From: Campylobacter sp. CCUG 57310 | GTDB lineage: Bacteria; Campylobacterota; Campylobacteria; Campylobacterales; Campylobacteraceae | NCBI RefSeq assembly: GCF_013201975.1 | Contig: NZ_CP053845.1 | Span: 1,302,001 to 1,366,000, forward strand | Direction: 5' to 3' | DNA: 64,000 nucleotides | In this document: piece after piece, positions 17,500 to 26,528 of the stretch | Layout: each line of letters starts with the position of its first letter | Numbering within the stretch: position 1 is the first letter of the stretch | Made by a program: the position numbers and the translations under genes | The notes under the pieces: generated by a model | The model's database searches: none | What the model was told of the DNA's origin: nothing | Seen by the model: the letters and a program-made list of their open reading frames with translations, nothing else

Positions 17500-18366
17500 T
17501 TGAAAAAGGCATTTAATAAATTTTTAGATTTCTCAAACAGCTGGACAGGCACCGTAGTAATCGTCCTTCTTATAATATTTTTCGTTGCGCAAGCCTTTGT
17601 TATCCCTTCAGGCTCTATGAAACACACGCTTTTGATAGGCGATCATCTATTTGTCAAGAAATTTAGCTACGGAGTTCCGACACCTCGCATTCCCTGGCTT
17701 GAGGTTAAGGTGCTGCCTGATTTTAGAGGCAACGGACACCTTATAAACGGAGAAGGTCCAAAACGCGGCGATATCGTGGTCTTTAGATATCCTCACAACG
17801 AAAAAATACACTACGTAAAAAGAAATTTCGCGCTCGGCGGCGATGAGGTTGTATTTAGCGAAAAGCAGATGTTTCTTCGTCCGCACGAAGGAGATGAGTT
17901 TATCAAAGCAAACTATCCAAGCGAAAAAATCGTAAATTTTGCAGGCAAAAATTTCGTAAAAGAGCCTTATGATTTTCCGGGAATTCAATACGATGAGAAG
18001 ATAAATCTCTTCGAGCAAGCTTTATACTACCTAAACGCAGGCAAATTTGCCATGCAACCTGTGATAATAGATAATTTGCCAAAGATAAACGAGCTTCCAT
18101 TTAATGCGTTTTATTTTAAAGTGCCTGATGAGGAATACTTCATGGTGGGCGATAATCGCGACCACTCAAACGACAGTCGCTTTTGGGGAAGCGTTGCGTA
18201 TAAAGACATAGTCGGCAAGCCGTGGTTCATCTACTTCTCGCTTGATGATGATTATAAGATCAGATGGAACCGTATAGGAAGGCTGATAGACACTATACAA
18301 AACGAACCTGAATTTGCTAAAACCGCAAGAGATGAGAAACATGATGACGGCGACAGGATTGAGTAA
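17500..18366 (+). CDS. lepB: Signal peptidase I
   Basis: LepB cuts signal peptides from exported preproteins at the periplasmic face. The 288-residue protein has one N-terminal membrane segment (about residues 17-35), the catalytic serine in PSGSMKHTLLIGD, the lysine in IHYVKRNFALGGDEV and the GDNRDHSNDSRFWG box. The start is a TTG 3 bases after folD, implying coupled translation. Confidence 0.97.
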   Translation: MKKAFNKFLDFSNSWTGTVVIVLLIIFFVAQAFVIPSGSMKHTLLIGDHLFVKKFSYGVPTPRIPWLEVKVLPDFRGNGHLINGEGPKRGDIVVFRYPHNEKIHYVKRNFALGGDEVVFSEKQMFLRPHEGDEFIKANYPSEKIVNFAGKNFVKEPYDFPGIQYDEKINLFEQALYYLNAGKFAMQPVIIDNLPKINELPFNAFYFKVPDEEYFMVGDNRDHSNDSRFWGSVAYKDIVGKPWFIYFSLDDDYKIRWNRIGRLIDTIQNEPEFAKTARDEKHDDGDRIE

Positions 18367-18401
18367 AATTTCATTCTCGCAAAATTTAAAGGAATTTGAT
18401 A

Positions 18402-19046
18402 GTGAGCACGCTTGAAAATATCGACATAGTAGAGATAGCAACTCTAGTCGTAGCTCTAACCATCGCTATCGTGGGGCATGAGATAGCTCACGGATTTGTA
18501 GCGTATAAATTTGGCGATGAAACAGCCAAAAATCAAAACAGACTTAGTATAAATCCGATAAGACACGTAGATCCCCTTGGCACCATCATAGTACCTGCGC
18601 TTTTGTATCTAAGCACCGGATTTGTGATCGGCTGGGCAAAACCCGTGCCCGTAAATACCTATACCGTCATAAGAAACGGCGGATACAAGGCTGCTATTTT
18701 GGTCTCTTTAGCAGGAATCATATATAACTTCATCCTTGCGATTTTAGCCTTTTTTGCTATCAAAAGCGGCTTTGTGCCGTCTATTTTGATACAGTTTTTC
18801 TTTATGCTGATGGCTGTAAATTTGATCTTAGGGATGTTTAATCTCTACCCTATCCCTCCGCTTGACGGCTCAAAAGCGCTTGAATATCTATTTAGGATGT
18901 TAAATTTACAAAGCGTGGCAAATTTACTATCAAGCGCACAAAAATACGGCATGATCGTGCTCGTTATCATTGTAATCTCACCTATCAGCCAACAAGTATT
19001 TTATCCTATAAGATATGCATTCGCCCTGTTTAGAAATATGCTTTAG
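18402..19046 (+). CDS. Site-2-protease-family membrane metallopeptidase (M50)
   Basis: A 214-residue membrane protein with the zinc motif HEIAH (in VGHEIAHGFVAYKFGD) and the second motif NLYPIPPLDGSKAL, both typical of the M50B/S2P group. These proteases cleave substrates within the membrane. The form is short, with no PDZ domain. The GTG at 18402 is chosen because AAAGGA lies 9 bases before it; a TTG 6 bases earlier is possible. It follows lepB. Confidence 0.92.
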   Translation: MSTLENIDIVEIATLVVALTIAIVGHEIAHGFVAYKFGDETAKNQNRLSINPIRHVDPLGTIIVPALLYLSTGFVIGWAKPVPVNTYTVIRNGGYKAAILVSLAGIIYNFILAILAFFAIKSGFVPSILIQFFFMLMAVNLILGMFNLYPIPPLDGSKALEYLFRMLNLQSVANLLSSAQKYGMIVLVIIVISPISQQVFYPIRYAFALFRNML

Positions 19047-19113
19047 GGCTTAAATTTTCTCCTAAATTTGCTCTAAATTCGGCAGTAAAATCTTTCTTTA
19101 ATCCTACATTTGC

Positions 19114-19119
19114 TATAAT
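19114..19119 (+). promoter_or_regulatory. -10 box for the rpiB operon
   Basis: TATAAT, with TGC just before it, lies 28 bases upstream of the rpiB ATG. Confidence 0.55.
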
Positions 19120-19146
19120 CAGACATTTTTAAATCACGGAAAATTT

Positions 19147-19605
19147 ATGAATATCGATAAAATTTTTATAGCAAGCGATCATGCAGGATTTGAGCTTAAA
19201 GAGGAGATAAAAGCGTTTTTAAAAACGCTAAATTTTGACGCAATCGACCTTGGCACAAACGACGCCGTTACAAGTGTTGATTATCCGGACTTTGCAAATT
19301 TGATGGCCAAAAATATCTGCCAAGCAGAAGAATACGGCATACTTATATGCGGAACGGGCATAGGCATATCAATAGCGGCAAACAGGCATAAAAATCTCCG
19401 TTGCGCGCTATGTCACGATACCTACACCGCCACTATGGCGCGCGAACACAATAACGCAAACGTGCTTTGCTTTGGTGCAAGAACGACAAATTTAGAAGAC
19501 GCAAAGCAGATGGTTAAGACCTTTTTCTCGACCGAATTTGTAGGCGGAAGACACGCAAGAAGAGTTGATAAACTAAGCTGTTGCGAGGCAAAAAATGATC
19601 TCTGA
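19147..19605 (+). CDS. rpiB: Ribose-5-phosphate isomerase B
   Basis: RpiB interconverts ribose-5-phosphate and ribulose-5-phosphate in the pentose phosphate pathway, which Campylobacter needs to make PRPP and nucleotides. The 152-residue protein carries SDHAGFELKEEI, the catalytic-cysteine loop ILICGTGIGIS, and AREHNNANVLCFGA. It is first in a run with a coiled-coil membrane protein and apt, linking ribose phosphate to purine salvage. Confidence 0.97.
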   Translation: MNIDKIFIASDHAGFELKEEIKAFLKTLNFDAIDLGTNDAVTSVDYPDFANLMAKNICQAEEYGILICGTGIGISIAANRHKNLRCALCHDTYTATMAREHNNANVLCFGARTTNLEDAKQMVKTFFSTEFVGGRHARRVDKLSCCEAKNDL

Positions 19606-19927
19606 TTGGCTAGTCTTAACATTTTTAATCTGTATTTGCATCTACCTTGCCGTTATGGTATTTTACTTTAAAACACTGCTTAAAAAAGAGCGCTCCACAA
19701 AAGACTTCATGAAAGGAAATTTACAAGACACCGAAGTGGTAATAAGAAAGCTTCAGGTGCAGCTTCAAAGAAGCCTTGGAAATATCGACATCCTAACCGA
19801 TGAGCTAAACAAAGTAAAAAACGACGCAAACGCTCTTCGCACAAGAAATTCTCAATACAGACTGGAAAACGAAAAACTCAGGCAGCGCATCCGTGAGCTT
19901 GAGGGCAAAATCGAAGCATTATTATAA
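19595..19927 (+). CDS. Membrane-anchored coiled-coil protein, unknown function
   Basis: The 110-residue product has one N-terminal membrane segment (about residues 6-27) and then a long charged heptad-rich helix (about 45-110, with [16 protein letters not shown]), predicted to be a cytoplasmic coiled coil. It overlaps the end of rpiB by 11 bases and precedes apt by 14. The place is kept in C. jejuni as I recall. The function is unknown; the shape resembles division or scaffold proteins. Confidence 0.8.
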   Translation: MISDWLVLTFLICICIYLAVMVFYFKTLLKKERSTKDFMKGNLQDTEVVIRKLQVQLQRSLGNIDILTDELNKVKNDANALRTRNSQYRLENEKLRQRIRELEGKIEALL

Positions 19928-19941
19928 ATTCAAGGAACGAT

Positions 19942-20490
19942 ATGAAAGAACTAACTCCACAGCAAAGAAAATTTTTATTAGACTCTATCCGTTGCGTTAA
20001 TGACTTCCCAAAGCCGGGTATCGTATTTCGCGATATAACTACACTTTTAAACAACAAAGAGGCTTTTGATCTGCTTATGGATCACTTGGTTGAGAGATAC
20101 AAAGAGCTTGATATAGATTTTATCGCAGGAATCGAATCTCGCGGATTTATCTTCGGTGCTGCGCTTGCAGCTAGGCTAAGAGTGCCTTTTGTGCCGATAA
20201 GAAAGCCTAAAAAACTTCCATACATAACTATCTCTCAAAAATACTCTCTTGAATACGGAGTCGATGAGATAGAAATTCACATAGACGCTTTTGGCAACAA
20301 AAATGGTGCAAGAGTTCTTTTAATAGATGATCTTATAGCAACGGGAGGAACGGCAAAAGCCTCAGTTGAGCTTATCAATCAAACTGATGCCAAATGCGTT
20401 GAGGCTTGCTTTTTGATAGATTTAAAAGAGCTTAAAGGAAGTGAAATTTTAAAACCGCTTACTAAAATTTATAGCATTTTAGAGGTTTGA
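19942..20490 (+). CDS. apt: Adenine phosphoribosyltransferase
   Basis: Apt salvages adenine to AMP using PRPP. The 182-residue protein has the PRPP-binding motif [17 protein letters not shown], the [15 protein letters not shown] start signature and [14 protein letters not shown]. It lies between the coiled-coil gene and the DedA gene, with 1 base to the latter, in a co-directional operon running to ychF. Confidence 0.97.
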   Translation: MKELTPQQRKFLLDSIRCVNDFPKPGIVFRDITTLLNNKEAFDLLMDHLVERYKELDIDFIAGIESRGFIFGAALAARLRVPFVPIRKPKKLPYITISQKYSLEYGVDEIEIHIDAFGNKNGARVLLIDDLIATGGTAKASVELINQTDAKCVEACFLIDLKELKGSEILKPLTKIYSILEV

Positions 20491-20491
20491 A

Positions 20492-21100
20492 ATGGAAGAA
20501 TTCCTAATCGAACTTCTTGCCAAATACGGCTACATCGTGCTGTTTTTATGGTGCATGATGGAAGGTGAGATGGCTCTTATAATGGGCGGAATTCTGGCAC
20601 ACTCGGGACACATGGATCTGCCTCTAGCGATATTTATCGCGGGGCTTGGCGGTTTTGCAGGCGATCAGGTATATTTTTATCTAGGCAGATACAACAAAAG
20701 ATACATAGCCAAAAAGCTAGCAAAACAGCGGCGAAAATTCGCTATAGCGCACATCTTACTTAAAAAATACGGCTGGCCTATCATCTTCATACAGCGCTAT
20801 ATGTACGGTTTTCGCGTGATCATTCCGATGAGCATAGGCATAACAAGATACAGCGCAAAAAAATACGCATTTATAAATTTGATAAGCGCGTGGTGCTGGG
20901 CGGCTATCACGATAATACCCGCTTGGTATCTGGGCGAGGAAATTTTAATCATGTTAAAGCACGCCAAAGAGCACTGGTATATAGCAATCCCTATCGTGCT
21001 TGGATTTTTGGGCACTCTGCTTTATGGGTTTAAGAGGATTGAGGATAAAATTTTAAAAGAAAGAAAGGTAAGAAAAAATGAAATTCAACATAATCAATAA
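20492..21100 (+). CDS. DedA-family membrane protein
   Basis: A 202-residue polytopic protein with the DedA/SNARE-associated pattern: GGFAGDQVYFYLGRY and the arginine-bearing QRYMYGFRVIIPMSIG. DedA proteins take part in polyprenyl phosphate or lipid flipping and membrane homeostasis. The 3' end overlaps pepA by 23 bases. Confidence 0.93.
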   Translation: MEEFLIELLAKYGYIVLFLWCMMEGEMALIMGGILAHSGHMDLPLAIFIAGLGGFAGDQVYFYLGRYNKRYIAKKLAKQRRKFAIAHILLKKYGWPIIFIQRYMYGFRVIIPMSIGITRYSAKKYAFINLISAWCWAAITIIPAWYLGEEILIMLKHAKEHWYIAIPIVLGFLGTLLYGFKRIEDKILKERKVRKNEIQHNQ

Positions 21101-22529
21101 ACCTATCGACAAGATAAAGGCTGACTTGGAGCTGATTTTTGTCGTGGATAAAAATTTAAAGCATAAATTTATAAAAGACGACAAAAGCTTTAAATTTAGC
21201 AACTACAAAGGTGATAGTCCCCTACTTCTCATAGAAAATGCAAGACTTTATATGCCGCTAGCCAAACTTGAATTTGAGGAATTTAGACTAGCTGCGGCAA
21301 AAGCTTATAACGCCGTCAAGGAGCTAAACGTAAAAAAACTCAAGCTTGCAAGCTATCTTGGCGAATGCACCAAAATGAGCTTTCAAAGCTTGGTTGAGGG
21401 CTTTGTGCTTGGAGCTTACGAATTTAACAAATACAAAGAGAAAAAAGAAGCTTACGCACTAGATGAGATCATCTTTAGCTCGGAGGAATTTAACGGCAAA
21501 GAAGTTGATATATCAAAAGCCCAACTTGGTATCAAGCATGGTGAAATAATGGCAAATGCGGCAAATTTCACCAAAGATATCGTAAATGAAATTCCTGAAA
21601 TTTACACTCCGGTAAAAATGGCTGAAGATGCGCAAATTCTAGCTAAAAATTTAAAAAACGTAACATGCAAAATTTACGACGAAAAATTCCTAAAAAAAGA
21701 GAATATGAACGCATTTTTAGCCGTAAATCGCGCAAGCGTGCATCCTCCTCGCCTCATACATCTTGTCTATAAACCAAAATCTCCTAAAAAGAAGATCGTA
21801 TTTGTAGGCAAAGGCTTAACATACGATAGCGGCGGACTTAGCTTAAAGCTTACTGATTATATGCTTACGATGAAAGCCGATAAAAGCGGAGCGGCGGCAG
21901 CGCTTGGTGTCATTAAGGGAGCAAGCGAACTTGAGTTGCCTTTTGAAATTCACGCTATTTGCGGAGCGACTGAAAATATGATAGGAGGAAACGCCTACAA
22001 GCCTGATGATGTACTGATCTCACGCTCAGGAGTAAGCATAGAAGTAAGAAACACTGACGCAGAAGGTCGTTTGGTACTTGCTGACTGCCTAAGCTGGGCG
22101 CAAGAGCTAAAGCCTGATATCTTAATCGATATGGCGACACTTACGGGCGCTTGCGTAGTGGGTCTTGGCGAATACACCATAGGGCTTATGGGAAATAACG
22201 AGGAGCTAAAGAGCGAGCTTAAGGCAAAAAGCGCAAAAAGCGGAGAATTTGCTTCTATCTTAGAATTTAACCGCTTTTTAAAAGAGCTTGTAAAAAGCCA
22301 GATAGCGGACGTTAGCAACACCGCTTCAAGTAGATACGGCGGAGCCATCACGGCCGGCATATTCCTTGATAAATTCATAAAAGAAGAGTTTAAAGATAAA
22401 TGGATTCATCAAGATATCGCAGGTCCTGCATATACCGAAAAAGCGTGGGGATACAACCAATCAGGCGCAACGGGTGCGGGCGTAAGGATGAATTTATACT
22501 ATCTTAACGCACTTGCAAAGGAGCTGTAA
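21078..22529 (+). CDS. pepA: Leucyl aminopeptidase (M17)
   Basis: PepA is a di-metal aminopeptidase releasing N-terminal residues from peptides, relevant to an amino-acid-fuelled organism. The 483-residue protein has metal ligands in VGKGLTYDSGGLSLK and in NTDAEGRLVLADCL, the M17 signature, plus the ALG/MKADKSGAAAALG stretch. It overlaps the DedA gene at its start and ychF at its stop (ATG within the last codon), so translation is chained. Confidence 0.97.
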   Translation: MKFNIINKPIDKIKADLELIFVVDKNLKHKFIKDDKSFKFSNYKGDSPLLLIENARLYMPLAKLEFEEFRLAAAKAYNAVKELNVKKLKLASYLGECTKMSFQSLVEGFVLGAYEFNKYKEKKEAYALDEIIFSSEEFNGKEVDISKAQLGIKHGEIMANAANFTKDIVNEIPEIYTPVKMAEDAQILAKNLKNVTCKIYDEKFLKKENMNAFLAVNRASVHPPRLIHLVYKPKSPKKKIVFVGKGLTYDSGGLSLKLTDYMLTMKADKSGAAAALGVIKGASELELPFEIHAICGATENMIGGNAYKPDDVLISRSGVSIEVRNTDAEGRLVLADCLSWAQELKPDILIDMATLTGACVVGLGEYTIGLMGNNEELKSELKAKSAKSGEFASILEFNRFLKELVKSQIADVSNTASSRYGGAITAGIFLDKFIKEEFKDKWIHQDIAGPAYTEKAWGYNQSGATGAGVRMNLYYLNALAKEL

Positions 22530-23632
22530 TGGGTCTTGGAGTAGGCATAGTAGGGCTTCCGAACGTCGGCAAATCAACTACTTTTAACGCTCTTACAAAG
22601 GCGCAAAACGCAGAAAGCGCAAACTACCCGTTTTGCACGATCGAACCAAACAAGGCCGTCGTGCCGGTGCCTGATAAGAGATTAAACGAGTTGGCTAAAA
22701 TCGTAAATCCAAATAAAATTCAGTATTCTACTATCGATTTTGTCGATATCGCGGGACTTGTTAAAGGTGCAAGCTCGGGCGAAGGACTTGGAAATAAATT
22801 TCTTTCAAACATCCGCGAAACCGAAGTCATACTTCATATCGTGCGCTGCTTTGAAGACGAAAATATCACTCACGTAGAAGGCGGCGTAGATCCGGTACGA
22901 GATGTGGAAATCATAGAAACCGAGCTCATCCTAGCCGATATCGAGCAGCTAAATAAAAAAATCGAACGCCTGAATAAAGATGCAAAAGCCAATCAAAAAG
23001 GCGCAAAAGAAGCGCTTGAAATAGCAACTAAGCTTTTAGCTCACTTAAATGAGGGCAAGAGCGCAAGTAGCTTTGAAGACAGAGAAGAAGAGGCGTTTGT
23101 ATCCCTAAATAAAGAGCTAAGACTACTTAGTGCAAAAGAAGTAATATATGGCGCAAATGTCGACGAGGAAGGTATTAGCGAGGATAATGAGTATGTAAAA
23201 AAACTTCGCGAATTTGCCGCTCGTTCAGGGCATGAGGTGATAAAGCTATGCGCCAAGATAGAAGAGGAGCTTGTAGGACTAAGCGATGAAGAGGCGCATG
23301 AGTTTTTAAGCTCGCTTGGCGCAAACGAAAGCGGTCTTGAAAAGATCATTCGCACCGCTTTTGCTAAACTAAATTTGATAAGCTATTTTACCGCAGGCGT
23401 TGTCGAGGTGCGAGCATGGACGATCACAAAAGGCTGGAAAGCTCCAAAAGCCGCAAGCGTAATTCACAACGACTTTGAGCGAGGCTTTATCAGAGCAGAG
23501 GTAATCAGCTACGATGACTACATAGCTTGCAACGGCGAAACCAGTGCAAAAGAAGCGGGCAAAATGCGCCTTGAAGGCAAAGAATATATCGTGCAAGACG
23601 GCGATGTAATGCACTTTAGGTTTAATGTCTAA
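22529..23632 (+). CDS. ychF: YchF/Obg-like ATPase
   Basis: A 367-residue TRAFAC-class nucleotidase. The P-loop is GLPNVGKSTTFNAL, the switch region is VDIAGLVKGAS, and the usual G4 NKxD motif is replaced, as in YchF, which binds ATP better than GTP. A coiled-coil insert (about residues 135-210) and a C-terminal TGS domain follow. It binds ribosomes and modulates oxidative-stress responses and translation initiation. It ends the rpiB-apt-pepA operon at a strong terminator. Confidence 0.97.
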   Translation: MGLGVGIVGLPNVGKSTTFNALTKAQNAESANYPFCTIEPNKAVVPVPDKRLNELAKIVNPNKIQYSTIDFVDIAGLVKGASSGEGLGNKFLSNIRETEVILHIVRCFEDENITHVEGGVDPVRDVEIIETELILADIEQLNKKIERLNKDAKANQKGAKEALEIATKLLAHLNEGKSASSFEDREEEAFVSLNKELRLLSAKEVIYGANVDEEGISEDNEYVKKLREFAARSGHEVIKLCAKIEEELVGLSDEEAHEFLSSLGANESGLEKIIRTAFAKLNLISYFTAGVVEVRAWTITKGWKAPKAASVIHNDFERGFIRAEVISYDDYIACNGETSAKEAGKMRLEGKEYIVQDGDVMHFRFNV

Positions 23633-23656
23633 CGACAAAAGTGGTAAATTTAAATA

Positions 23657-23697
23657 AAAGCTGGTCGAGGCTGTTTAAACACGCCTTGGCTAGCTTT
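23657..23697 (+). terminator. Rho-independent terminator after ychF
   Basis: A 15-bp stem with three G-U pairs (AAAGCTGGTCGAGGC / GCCTTGGCTAGCTTT) lies 25 bases after the ychF stop and is followed by T-rich sequence. The rest of the 300-base gap up to 23932 is A/T rich and holds only a promoter. Confidence 0.8.
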
Positions 23698-23881
23698 TAT
23701 GATTTTTGCCGCATTGATTTACTTGGATAAGCAAAATTTAATCATTAATTAAACTTTAAAAAACGATTATTTGGTTTGCTTCAATGTCATTTTTCTATCT
23801 TTAGTATTTTATCTTCATTTGAATTTTAAAAATCCTGCTCATAATACTTTAGTATGGATTTAACTTCGCAATTTAATCTGA

Positions 23882-23887
23882 TATAAT
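23882..23887 (+). promoter_or_regulatory. -10 box for lipoprotein gene at 23933
   Basis: TATAAT lies 45 bases before the ATG in A/T-rich sequence after the ychF terminator. Confidence 0.5.
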
Positions 23888-23932
23888 TGGCCTTTGCTAA
23901 TTTAAATTTTACAAACACAAAAAGGAAATTTT

Positions 23933-24505
23933 ATGAAAACAAAAGGCATCTTTGCTATAAGTTGCGCTGCTATTGCGCTATTTTTTACAGGCTGTAAAGA
24001 ATCTACGTCATATACTATTCAGCCTCCTATGAGCGATCTTGAACTGATAAATTTGCCTAAAAATATTGAATTATACGGATCAAATTTTACGCTTAAAGGG
24101 CAAAATTTAAAAACGGCGGAATTTTATCTTGAAAACGAACAAAACTTCGGCTGGAGCAAACTAATTAGCGTAAGCTTAGATAGCAAAGCTGAAATCAAAG
24201 CATATAAAAAGATTTTTGAAAACACTCTAAAAAGTGGGCAGTTTGGCAAGACAAAATTTGAGTTTAAAGATATCTCTGATAAAGAATATCAAGGATATAC
24301 GATCTACTATCCCGTAAAAGGAGATAAGAATTTTGATAACTATGAGATAAATTTAATCCAAACCAAAAAGCTTGATTGCGGACTTGCAGCTACGCACTAT
24401 GCGGTTAAATTTAGTAGCGATACGGACGAAAAAGTTATTACAAATTTTATAGATCAAAAACTAAGCGCGATTAAAACTGATTTTCCAAATATAACTTGCA
24501 AATAA
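23933..24505 (+). CDS. Lipoprotein, unknown function
   Basis: The 190-residue product has a lipoprotein signal peptide (lipobox FFTGC, Cys21) and a soluble domain of about 165 residues with two Cys late in the sequence (in KKLDCGLAATHYAVKF and at the C-terminal NITCK) that could form a disulfide. No family was recognised. AAAGGAA precedes the ATG. It is flanked by its own promoter and terminator, so it is probably monocistronic. Confidence 0.75.
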   Translation: MKTKGIFAISCAAIALFFTGCKESTSYTIQPPMSDLELINLPKNIELYGSNFTLKGQNLKTAEFYLENEQNFGWSKLISVSLDSKAEIKAYKKIFENTLKSGQFGKTKFEFKDISDKEYQGYTIYYPVKGDKNFDNYEINLIQTKKLDCGLAATHYAVKFSSDTDEKVITNFIDQKLSAIKTDFPNITCK

Positions 24506-24512
24506 TCCAAAT

Positions 24513-24545
24513 CAAATCCGTCATTTATATGCTTTGACGGATTTG
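24513..24545 (+). terminator. Terminator after the 23933 lipoprotein gene
   Basis: CAAATCCGTCA (24513-24523) pairs perfectly with TGACGGATTTG (24535-24545), then GATTTTA follows. Confidence 0.7.
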
Positions 24546-24575
24546 GATTTTAGTCTAATCTTAAAAAGGAATTTA

Positions 24576-25313
24576 ATGAGTGATTATAGTTTAGCGCAAC
24601 ATTTTGGCGTGAATTTAGCAGAGCTTTTATCGGGCAAGATCAAGGCCGTTTATCCAAAATTTGACGAGCAAAAATATATAAAAAATATAGCAAACAAGGT
24701 TAATGACCTAGCATATTCAGGCAGGATAGAGCTTCACGCAAGAGAACTTAACTCTACGCTAAATTTGGATTACAAAAGCCAAATAGAAATTTTAACAAGC
24801 GTTTTAGGCGAAGAAAATCCAAACGAAACAGGCATGTTTAAGCAGTATTACTGGGTGTTGCCTATGGGCAAATTCGTTGAAATTTATGGCATTAACGACT
24901 TTAAAACCTCCATAGAGGCGATTTCTGAGATAACCAAGCGAAATACGGGTGAATACGCGATAAGAGCTTTTATAAGAAAATATCCCAAGGATACTCTAGA
25001 AGTCATGAAAAACTGGGCCAAATCAGAAAATTTTCACCTTCGCAGACTTGCATCTGAGGGCTTGCGTCCAAAGCTTCCTTGGGCGAGCAAGCTTGAAAAT
25101 TTCATAAACGATCCTTCGTCGGTATTTGAAATTTTAAAAATTCTAAAAGAGGACGAAATAAAATTCGTGCAAAGATCGGTGGCGAACAATATCGCTGACT
25201 ACCTAAAGGTAAATTTCAATGCCGCCAAAGAGCTACTGCTTGATTGGGGCAAGTCGCCAAATCAAAACACGCAGTGGATAGTAAAACACGCCACAAGAAA
25301 AATTAAAATTTAA
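24576..25313 (+). CDS. HEAT-repeat DNA alkylation repair-like protein (AlkC/AlkD type)
   Basis: A 245-residue all-helical protein. The C-terminal half (FHLRRLASEGLRPKLPW, FVQRSVANNIADYLK, WIVKHATRKIKI) matches the HEAT-like repeats of the AlkC/AlkD DNA glycosylase families, which excise N3- and N7-alkylated bases. The start at 24576 is chosen because AAAAAGGA precedes it; a longer in-frame start would lie inside the preceding terminator. It stands alone between two terminators. Catalytic residues are not certain from sequence, so the substrate is inferred. Confidence 0.75.
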   Translation: MSDYSLAQHFGVNLAELLSGKIKAVYPKFDEQKYIKNIANKVNDLAYSGRIELHARELNSTLNLDYKSQIEILTSVLGEENPNETGMFKQYYWVLPMGKFVEIYGINDFKTSIEAISEITKRNTGEYAIRAFIRKYPKDTLEVMKNWAKSENFHLRRLASEGLRPKLPWASKLENFINDPSSVFEILKILKEDEIKFVQRSVANNIADYLKVNFNAAKELLLDWGKSPNQNTQWIVKHATRKIKI

Positions 25314-25316
25314 CCA

Positions 25317-25348
25317 TTGAGCCAAATCGTACGATAAATTTGGCTCAA
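25317..25348. terminator. Bidirectional terminator between convergent genes
   Basis: TTGAGCCAAAT pairs exactly with ATTTGGCTCAA (11 bp), between the alkylation-repair-like gene and the convergent gene ending at 25367. Confidence 0.75.
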
Positions 25349-25366
25349 AATAAATTTTTAAGCTAA

Positions 25367-25717
25367 CTATCCAAAAAATAACTTAACTAAAATCCCGCCT
25401 ACTAGGGCTCCGATAGCAAAGGCACAGGCAAGATTTATCTTGTGCTTTTTATTGATGCCTTCTGATTGTTTTTCATAGTGTTTTTTAACCCCTTCAAAGG
25501 TTAGGCTAAGTATCTTTTCGTTCATTTGATTTAGCCCCTGCGCAAACTCCCTAACCTGCTCTTCGTTTACGTATCGCATAGTTTTTACGGTAGTGCTTGC
25601 AAGTCGCTCGAAATCCTGCGAATTCTCCCAAATTTCAACAACGGTGTTGTTTTCTATATGCTCTTTAAGCTCAAGCGTCTCTTTGAGCTCCGAATTTTCC
25701 ACAAGTTGCGTTCCCAT
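25367..25717 (-). CDS. Tail-anchored small protein, unknown function
   Basis: This 116-residue protein is soluble and acidic/helical for about 92 residues, then has one C-terminal hydrophobic segment (INLACAFAIGALVGGILVK), so it looks like a tail-anchored membrane protein. A Gly-rich AxxxGxxxG pattern in the segment could promote pairing. It lies 10 bases after psd. No family was recognised. Confidence 0.7.
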   Translation of the reverse strand: MGTQLVENSELKETLELKEHIENNTVVEIWENSQDFERLASTTVKTMRYVNEEQVREFAQGLNQMNEKILSLTFEGVKKHYEKQSEGINKKHKINLACAFAIGALVGGILVKLFFG

Positions 25718-25727
25718 CGCGATCTCC

Positions 25728-26528
25728 TTATTTGATTAACCCTATAGATTCGCCGAATTTCAGTGTCTTGCCTTCAAAAAGATTATGTTCTAACGCACCA
25801 TCTTCGGCTATCATCACAATAGTTGATCCAAGCTCGAAGTAGCCGAGCAAGTCGCCCTTATTAACCCGTAAATTTTCATATTCGTAGCTTTGTATAAAAG
25901 AAGCCGTAGCGTTTGTCTGGATTCGCTCGTCAAAAATAAATTTCATCTTGCCAACATTTAAAGCGCCCACAAATACCAGCCAAAGTATCTTACCCTCGCC
26001 TATTTTGCACTTTAGAATCACACGCTCGTTTTTAGCATACAAATTTTCAACCTCTTTAAGAGCCTTTATGCTTACGCTATAAAGATCTCCCGGGATATAA
26101 AGAGCGCTTAAAATTTGCATATCGCTTGGTGAGTGATAGCGATGGTAGTCGCGCGGAGAGAGGTAGATATTGATATAATCAAATTCGCTTGATCTGAATT
26201 TATCTTCAAGAGCCGAGCCTAAAAGTTCGGCGATATCATACTCGCGTCCTTTTATACTTAAAGCCTTTTGCGCGTTGCTTTTTCCACACTCAAGGCAAAG
26301 TCCGTCGCTTGGACTGATAAGAACCTCTTTGGCTTCATCAAATTTTCTCATTATCACAAGCTCTCTTGTAAAAAGCGCGGTTAAACTCTCATAATCTTGA
26401 GGTCTTTTAAACTCGCTCATATCGATTTTAAAATATTTGACATAGTTTGAATTTATAAAATCTTGCATAAATTTAGGAAATGCGGTTCCTGCAATTTTGC
26501 CGAAAATTTGAGAAATCCTCTTTCTCAT
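25728..26528 (-). CDS. psd: Phosphatidylserine decarboxylase
   Basis: Psd makes phosphatidylethanolamine, the main membrane phospholipid. The 266-residue proenzyme has the self-cleavage LGST motif near the C-terminus (YFELGSTIVMIAEDG), where the Ser becomes the pyruvoyl group, and the active-site region IYLSPRDYHRYHSPSD. It starts 1 base after the metallophosphoesterase stop. Confidence 0.97.
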   Translation of the reverse strand: MRKRISQIFGKIAGTAFPKFMQDFINSNYVKYFKIDMSEFKRPQDYESLTALFTRELVIMRKFDEAKEVLISPSDGLCLECGKSNAQKALSIKGREYDIAELLGSALEDKFRSSEFDYINIYLSPRDYHRYHSPSDMQILSALYIPGDLYSVSIKALKEVENLYAKNERVILKCKIGEGKILWLVFVGALNVGKMKFIFDERIQTNATASFIQSYEYENLRVNKGDLLGYFELGSTIVMIAEDGALEHNLFEGKTLKFGESIGLIK